From assembly GCF_000716335.1 (NCBI RefSeq), contig NZ_KL591009.1, forward strand, positions 9,482 to 73,481: 64,000 nt of DNA, given 5' to 3'. Under the pieces are notes generated by a model that was not told the DNA's origin, did no database searches, and saw only the letters and a list, made by a program, of their open reading frames with translations. The translations under genes and the position numbers were made by a program. Source of the stretch: Streptomyces sp. NRRL S-118. Lineage in GTDB: Bacteria > Actinomycetota > Actinomycetes > Streptomycetales > Streptomycetaceae. Shown here one piece after another: positions 47,665 through 56,336 of this stretch (position 1 is the stretch's first letter; every line of letters begins with the position of its first letter).

Positions 47665-48757
47665 CCGGGGCAGGCGCGGCGGTCACCGGGCCGATACGCG
47701 GCTGCCCACCGGCTCACGGCCCACGGACGGCGGCCGCGCGCTGCCCGGGCGTGCGGAGCGGCGCAAGCTCGCCCGCCGTGTCAAACGGCGCCGGCAGAGG
47801 TCGGCCGTGAAGGAGATCCCTCTCCTGATCACGGTGGCACTGCTCATCGCCCTCGTTCTGAAGACCTTCCTCGTCCAGGCCTTCGTCATCCCGTCGGGGT
47901 CGATGGAGCAGACGATCCAGATCGACGACCGTGTCCTGGTGGACAAGCTCACCCCCTGGTTCGGGTCGAGGCCGGAGCGCGGAGACGTCGTGGTCTTCAG
48001 GGACCCCGGCGGCTGGCTCCAGGAGGAGAACACCCCCAAGGAGGACGACCCGGTCGTCGTCAAGCAGGTCAAGCAGGCCCTCACCTTCATCGGACTGCTG
48101 CCCTCCGACGACGAGCAGGACCTGATCAAACGGGTCGTCGCGGTGGGCGGGGACACCGTCAAGTGCTGCGACAAGGACGGACGGGTCACCGTCAACGGCG
48201 TACCGCTGAACGAGCCGTACCTGCATCCCGGAAACGTTCCCTCCACCATCACGTTCGAGGTGAAGGTCCCGGCCGGGCGGCTGTTCGTGCTGGGGGACCA
48301 CCGGTCCGACTCCGCGGACTCGCGGTTCCACCTGGACGAGGCGTACCAGGGGACCGTCTCCGAGGAGGAGGTGGTCGGCAAGGCGGTCGTGATCGCCTGG
48401 CCCTTCGACCACTGGCGCAGACTGGAGGAGCCGGAGACGTTCGCCTCCGTCCCTGACTCGCGGGGTGGAACTGCGCCGCCGCTGGATGCTTCGCATAGTG
48501 TGTCCTCTCGGATTCTGAACGGAATGGTCCGGCTCCCGAGCCCTGCGGAACTCCCGCTCGTTATGGGAGTGGTGGGCCCACCCCTGTTGTGGGGCGGGCG
48601 GTTGCACGGAGTGAGGAGTGGATGTGGGGGATTTGGCGGTCGGCGCACGATCCGGGCACGGCGAACCGGAGGACAGGCCGGAGCGGTTCTCCGGGCCTTC
48701 TTCCGCCGGTTCCCCCGGGTCGGCCGGGGAGCCCTCCCCCGGAACCGGTCACACTGA
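47657..48757 (+). CDS. sipX: Type I signal peptidase (SipX type) with basic C-terminal extension
   Basis: The 366-residue second signal peptidase has a very basic cytoplasmic start (RRKLARRVKRRRQR), a membrane segment (LLITVALLIALVLKTFLVQAF), the Ser motif IPSGSMEQTI, the Lys motif LIKRVVAVGGD and GDHRSDSADSR. After the catalytic core (about residue 257) comes a 109-residue extension rich in Arg, Gly and Pro. It includes ELPLVMGVVG, and its last 134 bases overlap sipY in another frame. The extension could be real or, less likely, a read-on after a lost stop. Confidence 0.9.
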   Translation: MGNRGRRGGHRADTRLPTGSRPTDGGRALPGRAERRKLARRVKRRRQRSAVKEIPLLITVALLIALVLKTFLVQAFVIPSGSMEQTIQIDDRVLVDKLTPWFGSRPERGDVVVFRDPGGWLQEENTPKEDDPVVVKQVKQALTFIGLLPSDDEQDLIKRVVAVGGDTVKCCDKDGRVTVNGVPLNEPYLHPGNVPSTITFEVKVPAGRLFVLGDHRSDSADSRFHLDEAYQGTVSEEEVVGKAVVIAWPFDHWRRLEEPETFASVPDSRGGTAPPLDASHSVSSRILNGMVRLPSPAELPLVMGVVGPPLLWGGRLHGVRSGCGGFGGRRTIRARRTGGQAGAVLRAFFRRFPRVGRGALPRNRSH

Positions 48758-49574
48758 GGGGCCGGCGGCGGACGCGGACGGCGGAACGGACAACGGCGGG
48801 ACGGGCGACGGCGGGCCGAAGAAGCCCCGGTCCTTCTGGAAGGAACTGCCCCTGTTGATCGGCATCGCGCTGCTGCTGGCGTTGCTGATCAAGACGTTCC
48901 TGGTGCAGGCGTTCTCGATCCCGTCCGACTCGATGATGAACACGCTGCAGCGCGGCGACCGGGTCCTGGTCGACAAGCTCACCCCGTGGTTCGGCTCGGA
49001 GCCGGAGCGCGGAGAGGTCGTCGTCTTCCACGACCCGGGCGGCTGGCTGGAGGGCGAGCCCACCCCCGACCCCAACTTCCTCCAGGAGTTCCTCAGCTTC
49101 ATCGGGCTGATGCCGTCCTCCGAGGAGAAGGACCTCATCAAGCGGGTCATCGCGGTCGGCGGCGACACCGTGGAGTGCAAGAAGGGCGGCAAGGTCGTCC
49201 TGAACGGCAAGCCGCTCGACGAGACGTCGTACATCGCCCCCGGCTCCACGCCCTGCGACGACGAGCCGTTCGGGCCGATCAAGGTGCCCGAGGACCGCAT
49301 CTGGGTGATGGGCGACAACCGCCAGAACTCGCTCGACTCCCGCTACCACCAGGAACTGCCGGGCAACGGCACGGTCGCCAACGAACGAGTCGTCGGGCGG
49401 GCGGTCGTGGTGGCCTGGCCGCTGGGCCGCTGGTCCACGCTCCCGGTGCCGTCGGTCTTCGACCAGCCCGGGCTGAACGCCGCCACCGCCGCGGCGGTGG
49501 CGCCGGGGGCGCTGGGCCTGGCGGGCGCACTGCCGGTCGTGCTGTGGCGCAGGAAGAGGCGTACCGCCGAGTAG
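48624..49574 (+). CDS. sipY: Type I signal peptidase (SipY type)
   Basis: The 316-residue third signal peptidase. In S. lividans SipY is, from memory, the major enzyme. A disordered acidic Gly/Pro N-terminus of about 70 residues precedes the membrane segment LLIGIALLLALLIKTFLVQAF, the Ser motif IPSDSMMNTLQRGD, the Lys motif LIKRVIAVGGD and GDNRQNSLDSR. A second C-terminal membrane segment ends in RRKRR. The GTG at 48624 is preferred over 48618 because GAGG (48613-48616) is then 7 bases away. Confidence 0.92.
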   Translation: MGDLAVGARSGHGEPEDRPERFSGPSSAGSPGSAGEPSPGTGHTEGPAADADGGTDNGGTGDGGPKKPRSFWKELPLLIGIALLLALLIKTFLVQAFSIPSDSMMNTLQRGDRVLVDKLTPWFGSEPERGEVVVFHDPGGWLEGEPTPDPNFLQEFLSFIGLMPSSEEKDLIKRVIAVGGDTVECKKGGKVVLNGKPLDETSYIAPGSTPCDDEPFGPIKVPEDRIWVMGDNRQNSLDSRYHQELPGNGTVANERVVGRAVVVAWPLGRWSTLPVPSVFDQPGLNAATAAAVAPGALGLAGALPVVLWRRKRRTAE

Positions 49575-49617
49575 GGCGCGGCGGGTAGGGTTCCGTCCCA
49601 CATCGTCGATTCTCCGA

Positions 49618-49639
49618 GGGCCGGCCGGAAGGCCGGCCC
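49618..49639 (+). terminator. Hairpin between sipY and sipZ
   Basis: GGGCCGGCC-GGAA-GGCCGGCCC, a perfect 9 bp stem on a GNRA loop, 22 bases before the sipZ ATG. It may end part of the sipWXY transcripts or stabilise the sipZ leader. Confidence 0.65.
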
Positions 49640-49660
49640 GGCGGGATGGGGAGCGCTGGG

Positions 49661-50401
49661 ATGAGCGGAACACAACGAACGGACGACGGCCGCGGCCGTC
49701 TCGGCAGCGCGCTGTCGGGGCTGGCCGTGGCCGTCGGCTGTGTGCTGTTCCTGGGCGGGTTCGTCTGGGGAGCCGTCCAGTACCAGCCCTACACCGTGCC
49801 GACGAATTCGATGTCCCCGACCGTGGTGTCCGGGGACCGGGTGCTGGCCCAGCGGATCGATGACGCCGAGGTGCGCCGCGGCGACGTCGTGATCTTCAAG
49901 GACGCGAGCTGGGGCGACCTGCCTATGATCAAGCGGGTGGTCGGCGTCGGCGGCGACAAGGTGGCCTGCTGCGGCACCGACGGCCGGCTCGCGGTGAACG
50001 GCACACCGATCGCGGAACCGTATCTGCGGTCGCAGGGCCCCGCCTCGACGCCGTTCTCGGTGACCGTCCCGGAGGGGCGGATCTTCCTCCTGGGCGATGA
50101 ACGCATGAGCTCGCAGGACTCCCGGGTGCACCTGGAGGACGCCGCGAACGGCTCGGTGCCGCGCAGCGCCGTCACGGCCCGGGTCGACGCCGTGGCGTGG
50201 CCGGTCGGCGGAGTGGTGGAGCGCCCCGGGGGCTTCGCCGCGCTGCCCGGGGGCGTGTCGCAGCCCGGGCCGGTCAGGCTCGTGGTGGGCTCCGTGGTCG
50301 CCGGCGCGGCGCTGATCCTCTGCGGAGCGGCGTACGGACCGATCGCCCGGCGGCTGTCGCGGCCCGCCCGGTCCCGTACGGAGGCGGGCGCACGTGGCTG
50401 A
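49661..50401 (+). CDS. sipZ: Type I signal peptidase (SipZ type)
   Basis: The 246-residue fourth signal peptidase has an N-terminal membrane segment (LAVAVGCVLFLGGFVWGAV), the Ser motif VPTNSMSPTVVSGD, the Lys motif MIKRVVGVGGD and GDERMSSQDSR. A C-terminal membrane segment (VRLVVGSVVAGAALILCGAAY) gives an anchor at both ends. All catalytic residues are kept, so all four peptidases look active. The last 8 bases overlap the Nudix gene. Confidence 0.92.
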   Translation: MSGTQRTDDGRGRLGSALSGLAVAVGCVLFLGGFVWGAVQYQPYTVPTNSMSPTVVSGDRVLAQRIDDAEVRRGDVVIFKDASWGDLPMIKRVVGVGGDKVACCGTDGRLAVNGTPIAEPYLRSQGPASTPFSVTVPEGRIFLLGDERMSSQDSRVHLEDAANGSVPRSAVTARVDAVAWPVGGVVERPGGFAALPGGVSQPGPVRLVVGSVVAGAALILCGAAYGPIARRLSRPARSRTEAGARG

Positions 50402-50957
50402 GGAGCGGCCGGGGTGCTCGGGGGCGGCGGAGCCGCGGAAGGTCGCGCGGGTGGTGCTGCTCGACCCCGACGACCGGATCCTGCTCCTGCACGGGTACGA
50501 ACCGGACGACCCGGAACGGACCTGGTGGTTCACGCCGGGCGGCGGCGTGGAGGGCGACGAGACCCGCCCGCAGGCCGCGCTGCGCGAGGTGGCCGAGGAG
50601 ACCGGCCTCACGGACGTGGAGCTGGGACCGGTGGTGTGGCGGCGCTACTGCTCCTTCCCGTTCGCCGGACGCCGCTGGGACCAGGACGAGTGGTACTACC
50701 TCGCCCGTACGCGCCGGCCGGCCGCCGCGGTGGCCCTGGCCGACCCGACGGAGCTGGAGGCGCGCAGTGTCACGGGGCTGAGGTGGTGGACCTCCGCCGA
50801 ACTGTCGGCGGCGCGTGAGACGGTGTACCCGACACGACTCGCCGGGCTGCTGCGCACGCTGCTCGACGAGGGGCCCCCGGAATCGCCGGTGGTCCTGGCC
50901 CCCGAGATCGTCCAGGGGTGCGGGACTCCGGCGCACAATGGGGGGACGCACGGCTGA
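50394..50957 (+). CDS. Nudix hydrolase
   Basis: A 187-residue Nudix-fold protein with a complete Nudix box (GGGVEGDETRPQAALREVAEET, about residues 49-70; GX5EX7REUXEEXGU satisfied), so pyrophosphohydrolase activity on a nucleoside diphosphate derivative is likely. The substrate is unknown. The GTG start overlaps sipZ by 8 bases, and the DUF2469 gene follows after 13 bases. Confidence 0.9.
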   Translation: MAEERPGCSGAAEPRKVARVVLLDPDDRILLLHGYEPDDPERTWWFTPGGGVEGDETRPQAALREVAEETGLTDVELGPVVWRRYCSFPFAGRRWDQDEWYYLARTRRPAAAVALADPTELEARSVTGLRWWTSAELSAARETVYPTRLAGLLRTLLDEGPPESPVVLAPEIVQGCGTPAHNGGTHG

Positions 50958-50970
50958 AGGGGAACATGCC

Positions 50971-51279
50971 ATGAGCGCCGAGGACCTCGAGAAGTACGAG
51001 ACCGAGATGGAGCTGAAGCTCTACCGGGAGTACCGCGATGTCGTCGGTCTTTTCAAATACGTGATCGAGACCGAGCGCCGCTTCTACCTCACCAACGACT
51101 ACGAGATGCAAGTGCACTCGGTGCAGGGCGAGGTCTTCTTCGAAGTGTCGATGGCGGACGCCTGGGTCTGGGACATGTACCGGCCGGCGCGGTTCGTCAA
51201 GCAGGTGCGGGTGCTCACCTTCAAGGACGTCAACATCGAGGAGCTCAACAAGAGCGACCTGGAGCTCCCCGGGAGCTAA
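50971..51279 (+). CDS. DUF2469 family protein (102 aa)
   Basis: This 102-residue protein is strongly conserved in actinobacteria: [40 protein letters not shown] in overlapping parts, then [19 protein letters not shown]. The function is unknown. In most actinomycetes it sits next to rnhB (RNase HII) and yraN. Here rnhB is absent and signal peptidases plus the Nudix gene take its place. The ATG has AAGGGGAAC upstream. Confidence 0.93.
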   Translation: MSAEDLEKYETEMELKLYREYRDVVGLFKYVIETERRFYLTNDYEMQVHSVQGEVFFEVSMADAWVWDMYRPARFVKQVRVLTFKDVNIEELNKSDLELPGS

Positions 51280-51381
51280 GGCCTCTCGGCGCTCGTACGG
51301 GCGGTCACCGGCGGACGCGGCAGCGCACGCGTCGTCGCCTCCGGCTGTCTTATGGCCCCGCCTTCACCCACCGGGGTGACG

Positions 51382-51412
51382 GGGTTGTCCACAGTCATCG
51401 GGTTGTCCACCA
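51382..51412 (+). promoter_or_regulatory. Pair of DnaA boxes upstream of yraN-comM-dprA
   Basis: GGGTTGTCCACAG includes a perfect DnaA box TTGTCCACA (51385-51393). A second copy TTGTCCACC (51404-51412) lies on the same strand 19 bases on. They lie in the 188-base gap after the DUF2469 gene, on the presumed promoter of the DNA-uptake operon. Confidence 0.6.
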
Positions 51413-51437
51413 TGATCCACCGGCGTGGTGCGGTTAC

Positions 51438-51452
51438 GTCACAGTGAGTGAC
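51438..51452 (+). promoter_or_regulatory. BldD-box-like palindrome before yraN
   Basis: GTCACAGTGAGTGAC fits the BldD consensus nTnACnC(A/T)GnGTnAn at eight of nine fixed positions. It is 16 bases before the yraN start and 60 bases before no other gene, so it would act on yraN-comM-dprA. Confidence 0.55.
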
Positions 51453-51467
51453 GGAGGTGGTGCCGAG

Positions 51468-51830
51468 ATGAACGCGACGGGGGCACTGGGCACGTACGGC
51501 GAGAAGCTGGCGGTACGCCGGCTGGGCGAGTGCGGCATGACCGTGCTGGCACGGAACTGGCGCTGCGGGCGGACCGGGGAGATCGACATCGTCGCCCGGG
51601 ACGGCGACACGGTGGTCGTCTGCGAGGTCAAGACCCGCAGGGGCGGTGGCTTCCAGCACCCCATGGCGGCGGTCACGCCCGCCAAGGCCGACCGGCTCAG
51701 ACGGCTCGCCGCGTGCTGGCTCGAGCGGCACGGCGGACCGCCGCCGGGCGGGCTGCGGATCGACCTCATCGGGGTGCTGCTGCCGCGGCGAGGCGCACCC
51801 GTGGTCGAGCACGCGCGGGGGGTGGCCTGA
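51468..51830 (+). CDS. yraN: YraN/UPF0102 family endonuclease-fold protein
   Basis: A 120-residue protein with the restriction-endonuclease-like fold of UPF0102. [17 protein letters not shown] is followed by the nuclease-like motif [21 protein letters not shown], with the D and ExK residues kept. The role is unknown, possibly Holliday junction or DNA processing. The ATG at 51468 follows GGAGGT (51453-51458); a GTG at 51444 is less likely. It overlaps comM by one base. Confidence 0.92.
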   Translation: MNATGALGTYGEKLAVRRLGECGMTVLARNWRCGRTGEIDIVARDGDTVVVCEVKTRRGGGFQHPMAAVTPAKADRLRRLAACWLERHGGPPPGGLRIDLIGVLLPRRGAPVVEHARGVA

Positions 51831-53449
51831 TGGGGTTCGCACGGACGTGTTCGGTGGCCCTGGTAGGCGTCGAGGGCGTGGTCGTCGAGGTCCAGGCCGG
51901 TCTGGAGCCCGGGGTGGCGGCGTTCGCCCTGGTCGGCCTGCCCGACAAGAGCCTCTCCGAGAGCCGGGACAGGGTCCGGGCCGCGGTCGTCAACTCGGGC
52001 GAGGGGTGGCCGCAGAAGAAGCTCACGGTCGGGCTCAGCCCGGCCTCCGTGCCGAAGGGCGGCTCGGGGTTCGACCTCGCCGTCGCGAGCGCCGTCCTGG
52101 GCGCCGCCGGGCGCATCGACCCGAGGACCATCGCCGACCTCGTGCTCATCGGGGAGCTGGGCCTGGACGGCCGGGTCAGGCCCGTGCGGGGTGTCCTGCC
52201 CGCCGTGCTCGCGGCCGCCGAGGCGGGCTACCGGCAGGTCGTCGTACCCGAGCGGACGGCGGGTGAGGCCGCGCTCGTGCCGGGCGTCTCCGTGCTCGGC
52301 GTGCGCACCCTGCGCCAGCTCATCGCCGTCCTGTCCGACGAGCCCGTGCCCGACGAGGAACCCGACGAGCAGGGTCGCCCGGACGCCATGCTGTCCGGCC
52401 TGATGGTGCCCGGCGCCGGCGCGGGCACCGGGCTCGCCGCCGACCCGGCCGACGGACCCGACCTCGCGGACGTAGCCGGGCAGCGCGCGGCGCGCGTCGC
52501 CCTGGAGGTGGCGGCGTCCGGCGGCCACCACCTGCTGCTCTCCGGCCCGCCCGGCGCGGGCAAGACCATGCTGGCCGAGCGGCTGCCGAGCGTGCTGCCC
52601 CCGCTGACACGGCAGGAGTCCCTGGAGGTCACCGCCGTCCACTCGGTGGCCGGCATCCTGCCGCCGGGCGAACCGCTGGTGCACCGGCCGCCGTACTGCG
52701 CGCCCCACCACTCCGCGACGATGCAGTCGCTCGTGGGCGGCGGCAACGGACTGCCGAGGCCCGGCGCCGTCTCCCTGGCGCACCGGGGCGTGCTCTTCCT
52801 GGACGAGGCCCCGGAATTCTCCGGCAAGGCGCTGGACGCGCTGCGCCAGCCGCTGGAGTCGGGGCACGTGGTCGTCGCCCGCAGCGCCGGCGTGGTGCGC
52901 CTGCCCGCGCGGTTCCTGATGGTGCTGGCGGCCAACCCCTGTCCGTGCGGCCGGCACACCGTGCACGGCGCCGGCGGCGGGTGCGAATGCCCGGCCTCGG
53001 TGATCCGCCGCTACCAGGCGCGGCTGTCCGGGCCGCTGCTCGACCGGGTCGACCTGCGGGTGCACGTGGAGCCGGTCCGCCGGGCCGACCTGCTGGGGTG
53101 CGGCGGACGGGGAGAGACGACAGCGGCCGTTGCCGCGCGGGTCCTCGAAGCCCGGGCGCGTGCCGCCGCGCGCCTCCACGGCACCCCGTGGACCGTCAAC
53201 TCCGAGGTGCCCGGCCATGAGCTGCGCACCCGCTGGCGCGTCGCCCCCGGCGCCCTCGACGCTGCCGAGCGGGACATCGAGCGCGGCCTGCTCACCGCGC
53301 GGGGCCTGGACCGGGTGCTCCGGGTGGCCTGGACCCTCGCCGACCTCGCGGGCCGTGACCACCCGGAGCCCGGGGACGTCTCCCTGGCGCTGGAGCTGCG
53401 CACCGGGATCGCCCGCGGGGTGCCCCTGGAGACGGGGGCGGCACGGTGA
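51830..53449 (+). CDS. comM: ComM/YifB-type AAA+ helicase (Mg-chelatase-like)
   Basis: This 539-residue ComM/YifB family protein has an N-terminal Lon-like domain (VEVQAGLEPGVAAFALVGLPDKS and KGGSGFDLAVA), a Mg-chelatase AAA+ core with LLLSGPPGAGKTMLAERLP (Walker A), VLFLDEAPEFS (Walker B) and a Cys cluster CPCGRHT...CECP. In naturally competent bacteria ComM drives branch migration of incoming DNA. Streptomyces are not known to be naturally competent, so its role there is open. It overlaps dprA by 4 bases. Confidence 0.94.
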   Translation: MGFARTCSVALVGVEGVVVEVQAGLEPGVAAFALVGLPDKSLSESRDRVRAAVVNSGEGWPQKKLTVGLSPASVPKGGSGFDLAVASAVLGAAGRIDPRTIADLVLIGELGLDGRVRPVRGVLPAVLAAAEAGYRQVVVPERTAGEAALVPGVSVLGVRTLRQLIAVLSDEPVPDEEPDEQGRPDAMLSGLMVPGAGAGTGLAADPADGPDLADVAGQRAARVALEVAASGGHHLLLSGPPGAGKTMLAERLPSVLPPLTRQESLEVTAVHSVAGILPPGEPLVHRPPYCAPHHSATMQSLVGGGNGLPRPGAVSLAHRGVLFLDEAPEFSGKALDALRQPLESGHVVVARSAGVVRLPARFLMVLAANPCPCGRHTVHGAGGGCECPASVIRRYQARLSGPLLDRVDLRVHVEPVRRADLLGCGGRGETTAAVAARVLEARARAAARLHGTPWTVNSEVPGHELRTRWRVAPGALDAAERDIERGLLTARGLDRVLRVAWTLADLAGRDHPEPGDVSLALELRTGIARGVPLETGAAR

Positions 53450-54621
53450 CCCGGGGGACGGGCGCGAGCGAGGAGGAGCGGCGGGCGCGGGCCGCGCTGA
53501 CGCGGATCATCGAGCCGGGGGACGAACGGGGCGGGCGCTGGGTGCGGGAGCTCGGAGCCGCGGAACTGCTCGGGCGGCTGGCCGCGCAGCCGTACGCGCC
53601 GGGCGCTCTGGCCGGGGCGAGCGAGCGGCGGACGGAGGGCATGCGGCTGCGGGCCGCGAGCGCCGAGCCGGAACGGGACCTGGACGCGGTGGACGCCGTG
53701 GGCGGGCGGTTCGTCGTCCCGGGCGACGCCGAGTGGCCCCGTCAGCTCGACGACCTCGGGGACGCCCGCCCCGTGGGGCTCTGGGTGCGCGGGCGGCCGG
53801 ATCTGCGCCGGTGGGCACTGCGCTCGGTCGCGGTGGTCGGGGCGCGGGCGTGCACGCCGTACGGGGCGCACATGGCGGCGGACCTCGCCTCGGGGCTCGC
53901 CGAGCGAGGCTGGGTCGTCGTCTCCGGCGCGGCCTTCGGGGTCGACGGGGCCGCGCACCGCGGGGCGCTGGCCGTGGAGGGGGCCACCGTCGCCGTGCTC
54001 GCCTGCGGGGTCGACGCGGCCTACCCGCGCGGCCACGCCGGACTGATCGGTCGCATCGCGGAACAGGGCCTGCTCGTGAGCGAGTTGCCACCGGGCTCCC
54101 ACCCGACGCCGAGCAGGTTCGTCCTCCGCAACCGCGTCATCGCCGCGTTGACCCGCGGGACGGTGGTCGTCGAGGCGGAGTACCGCAGCGGCTCCCTCGT
54201 CACTGCGCGCAGCGCGCAGCGGCTCGGCCGGTACACCATGGGCGTGCCCGGGCCGGCCACCAGCGCGCTCTCCGCGGGGGTGCACGAACTGCTGCGCGGC
54301 GAGGCCGTCCTGGTCACCGACGCGGCCGAAGTGGCCGAACTGGTCGGGGACATCGGCGACCTCGCCCCCGTCCGGCGGGGGCCCGTGCTGCCGCGCGACC
54401 TGCTCGACCCGGTCAGCGCGCGGGTTCTCGAAGCGATACCGCCACGCGGCAGGGCCGCGACCGGGCGGGAGGTGGCGCGTGGCGCCGGCACCGGTGTTGA
54501 CGAGGCGCTCGGCAGGCTGTACGAACTCCACTCGCTCGGATTCGTCGAACGCCACGGCGGCGGCTGGGTGTTGGCGGCGGGAGCGACACACCGCCCGAAC
54601 GCACGGCGAGGCGGTGCTTGA
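53446..54621 (+). CDS. dprA: DNA-processing protein DprA
   Basis: DprA, 391 residues, loads RecA on single-stranded DNA. The Rossmann core runs from VAVVGARACTPYGAHMAADL and VVVSGAAFGVDGAAHRGAL to PGSHPTPSRFVLRNRVIA and VVEAEYRSGSLVTARSA. The N-terminal SAM-like region is divergent and Arg-rich, and the C-terminal winged helix is present (GREVARGAGTGVDEALGRL). The GTG overlaps the comM stop. yraN-comM-dprA thus forms one operon. Confidence 0.95.
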   Translation: MTRGTGASEEERRARAALTRIIEPGDERGGRWVRELGAAELLGRLAAQPYAPGALAGASERRTEGMRLRAASAEPERDLDAVDAVGGRFVVPGDAEWPRQLDDLGDARPVGLWVRGRPDLRRWALRSVAVVGARACTPYGAHMAADLASGLAERGWVVVSGAAFGVDGAAHRGALAVEGATVAVLACGVDAAYPRGHAGLIGRIAEQGLLVSELPPGSHPTPSRFVLRNRVIAALTRGTVVVEAEYRSGSLVTARSAQRLGRYTMGVPGPATSALSAGVHELLRGEAVLVTDAAEVAELVGDIGDLAPVRRGPVLPRDLLDPVSARVLEAIPPRGRAATGREVARGAGTGVDEALGRLYELHSLGFVERHGGGWVLAAGATHRPNARRGGA

Positions 54622-54792
54622 CCTGGAGCATTCGGGTGAAAAGGTGATGCCGATGACGTTCGCAGTGCTCCCGGTGCCGTTCGGGGGGCCGACGCGCGGC
54701 CGCTCGGTCCCGCCGGTCCCATTCGAAGATGCGGCCGACGGCACGCCCCCGGGGAGGCATGATGCGGCCTCCTTAGCGCACTGCGACCGTCC

Positions 54793-54810
54793 AGTCACGC
54801 TACGCTCACC
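54793..54810 (+). promoter_or_regulatory. whiG promoter region with possible BldD site
   Basis: TCACGCTACGCTCACC contains a -10-like TACGCT (54801-54806) and resembles a BldD half-site (TCACGCT) beside a second TCACC. whiG is an established BldD target in S. coelicolor. This match is partial (six of nine positions). The 257 bases between dprA and whiG hold no gene. Confidence 0.5.
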
Positions 54811-54878
54811 AGAATTAATCCTTCCGCTCCCCGTACCGGCTCACCATCAGCTCACCCCAGAACGGCTCAAGGCGACGC

Positions 54879-55715
54879 ATGCCCCAGCACACCTCCGGGT
54901 CCGACCGCGCGGCGGTGCCCCCCGCCGCGCGGGGCACCGTACGGCCGCCCGCACCCTCGTCGCTCGAGGAGTTGTGGCGGTCGTACAAGGACACGGGCGA
55001 CGAGCGGCTGCGGGAACAGCTGATCCTGCACTACTCGCCGCTGGTGAAGTACGTGGCCGGCCGGGTGAGCGTCGGCCTGCCGTCCAATGTGGAGCAGGCC
55101 GACTTCGTCTCCTCCGGGGTGTTCGGACTGATCGACGCGATCGAGAAGTTCGACATCGGGCGCTCGATCAAGTTCGAGACGTACGCGATCACCCGGATCC
55201 GGGGCGCGATGATCGACGAACTGCGGGCGCTGGACTGGATCCCCCGGTCGGTGCGGCAGAAGGCGCGGGCGGTGGAGCGCGCCTACGCCACCCTGGAGGC
55301 GCAGCTGCGGCGCACGCCCTCGGAGAGCGAGGTCGCCGCGGAGATGGGCATCGCCCTGGAGGAATTGCACGCGGTTTTCAGCCAGTTGTCACTGGCGAAC
55401 GTCGTCGCGCTGGAGGAGCTGCTGCACGTCGGCGGCGAGGGCGGCGACCGGCTCAGCCTGATGGACACGCTGGAGGACACCGCGGCGGACGACCCGGTCG
55501 AGGTCGCCGAGGACCGCGAGCTGCGACGGCTGCTCGCCCGGGCGATCAACACGCTGCCCGAGCGGGAGAAGACCGTCGTGACCCTCTACTACTACGAGGG
55601 CCTCACCCTGGCCGAGATCGGCAACGTGCTCGGTGTGACCGAGAGCCGGGTCAGTCAGATCCACACGAAGTCGGTGCTGCAGCTGCGGGCGAAGCTGGCC
55701 GATGTCGGCCGATGA
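54879..55715 (+). CDS. whiG: Sporulation sigma factor WhiG
   Basis: WhiG, 278 residues, is the FliA-type sigma factor that commits aerial hyphae to sporulation. It shows region 2 ([58 protein letters not shown]), region 3 ([17 protein letters not shown]) and region 4 ([39 protein letters not shown]). Activity is held by the anti-sigma RsiG with c-di-GMP, not in this window. The ATG start is supported by homology. Confidence 0.98.
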   Translation: MPQHTSGSDRAAVPPAARGTVRPPAPSSLEELWRSYKDTGDERLREQLILHYSPLVKYVAGRVSVGLPSNVEQADFVSSGVFGLIDAIEKFDIGRSIKFETYAITRIRGAMIDELRALDWIPRSVRQKARAVERAYATLEAQLRRTPSESEVAAEMGIALEELHAVFSQLSLANVVALEELLHVGGEGGDRLSLMDTLEDTAADDPVEVAEDRELRRLLARAINTLPEREKTVVTLYYYEGLTLAEIGNVLGVTESRVSQIHTKSVLQLRAKLADVGR

Positions 55716-55751
55716 GGTCGAACGGACGAACGTGAACCGTAAAGTGGAGCC

Positions 55752-56336
55752 GTGCCCAGGATTCGAGCGGCCTCCGTGGCCGAGCACCGGACCATGCAGC
55801 GCGGCGCCCTGCTGGACGCCGCGCGTTCCCTGCTGTCCGAGGGCGGGACGGAGGCGCTGACCTTCCCCGCACTCGCCGAGCGCACCGGCCTCGCCAGGTC
55901 CTCCGTGTACGAGTACTTCCGCTCCCGCGCCGCGGTGGTCGAGGAGCTCTGCGCGGTGGACTTCCCCGTGTGGGCGGCCGAGGTCGAGGCGGCGATGGAA
56001 CGGGCGGACACGCCCGAGGGCAAGGTCGAGGCGTACGTCCGCAAGCAGCTGGAACTGGTCGGGGACCGGCGCCACCGGGCGGTCGTCGCGATCTCGGCGG
56101 GCGAGCTGGACGACCGCGCCCGCGAGAAGATCCGCGCCGCCCACGGGGGGCTCATCGCGATGATCGTCGAGGCGCTCGCGGAGCTCGGCCAGGCGGAGCC
56201 CCGGCTGACGGCGATGCTGCTCCAGGGCATGGTCGACGCGGCGGTCCGGCGCATCGAGCTCGGCGCGGCGGAGCACCCGGAGTCCATCGCGGGCGCCGCG
56301 GTCGCGATGGCCCTTCACGGCGTCCACGGCACCTGA
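55752..56336 (+). CDS. TetR-family transcriptional regulator
   Basis: A 194-residue TetR regulator with the N-terminal helix-turn-helix ALTFPALAERTGLARSSVYEYF (about residues 40-61) and a helical ligand domain. Its GTG is 37 bases after whiG. TAAAGT (55739-55744) lies 7 bases upstream, so a leaderless transcript separate from whiG is likely. The target is unknown. Its 3' end overlaps the convergent peptidase gene by 22 bases. Confidence 0.88.
   Translation: MPRIRAASVAEHRTMQRGALLDAARSLLSEGGTEALTFPALAERTGLARSSVYEYFRSRAAVVEELCAVDFPVWAAEVEAAMERADTPEGKVEAYVRKQLELVGDRRHRAVVAISAGELDDRAREKIRAAHGGLIAMIVEALAELGQAEPRLTAMLLQGMVDAAVRRIELGAAEHPESIAGAAVAMALHGVHGT

Noticed and set aside
48424..48757. Frameshift in sipX
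   Set aside because: The reading frame of the catalytic core is intact and sipY starts independently with its own ribosome site. An extension or lost stop explains the data without assuming a sequence error.
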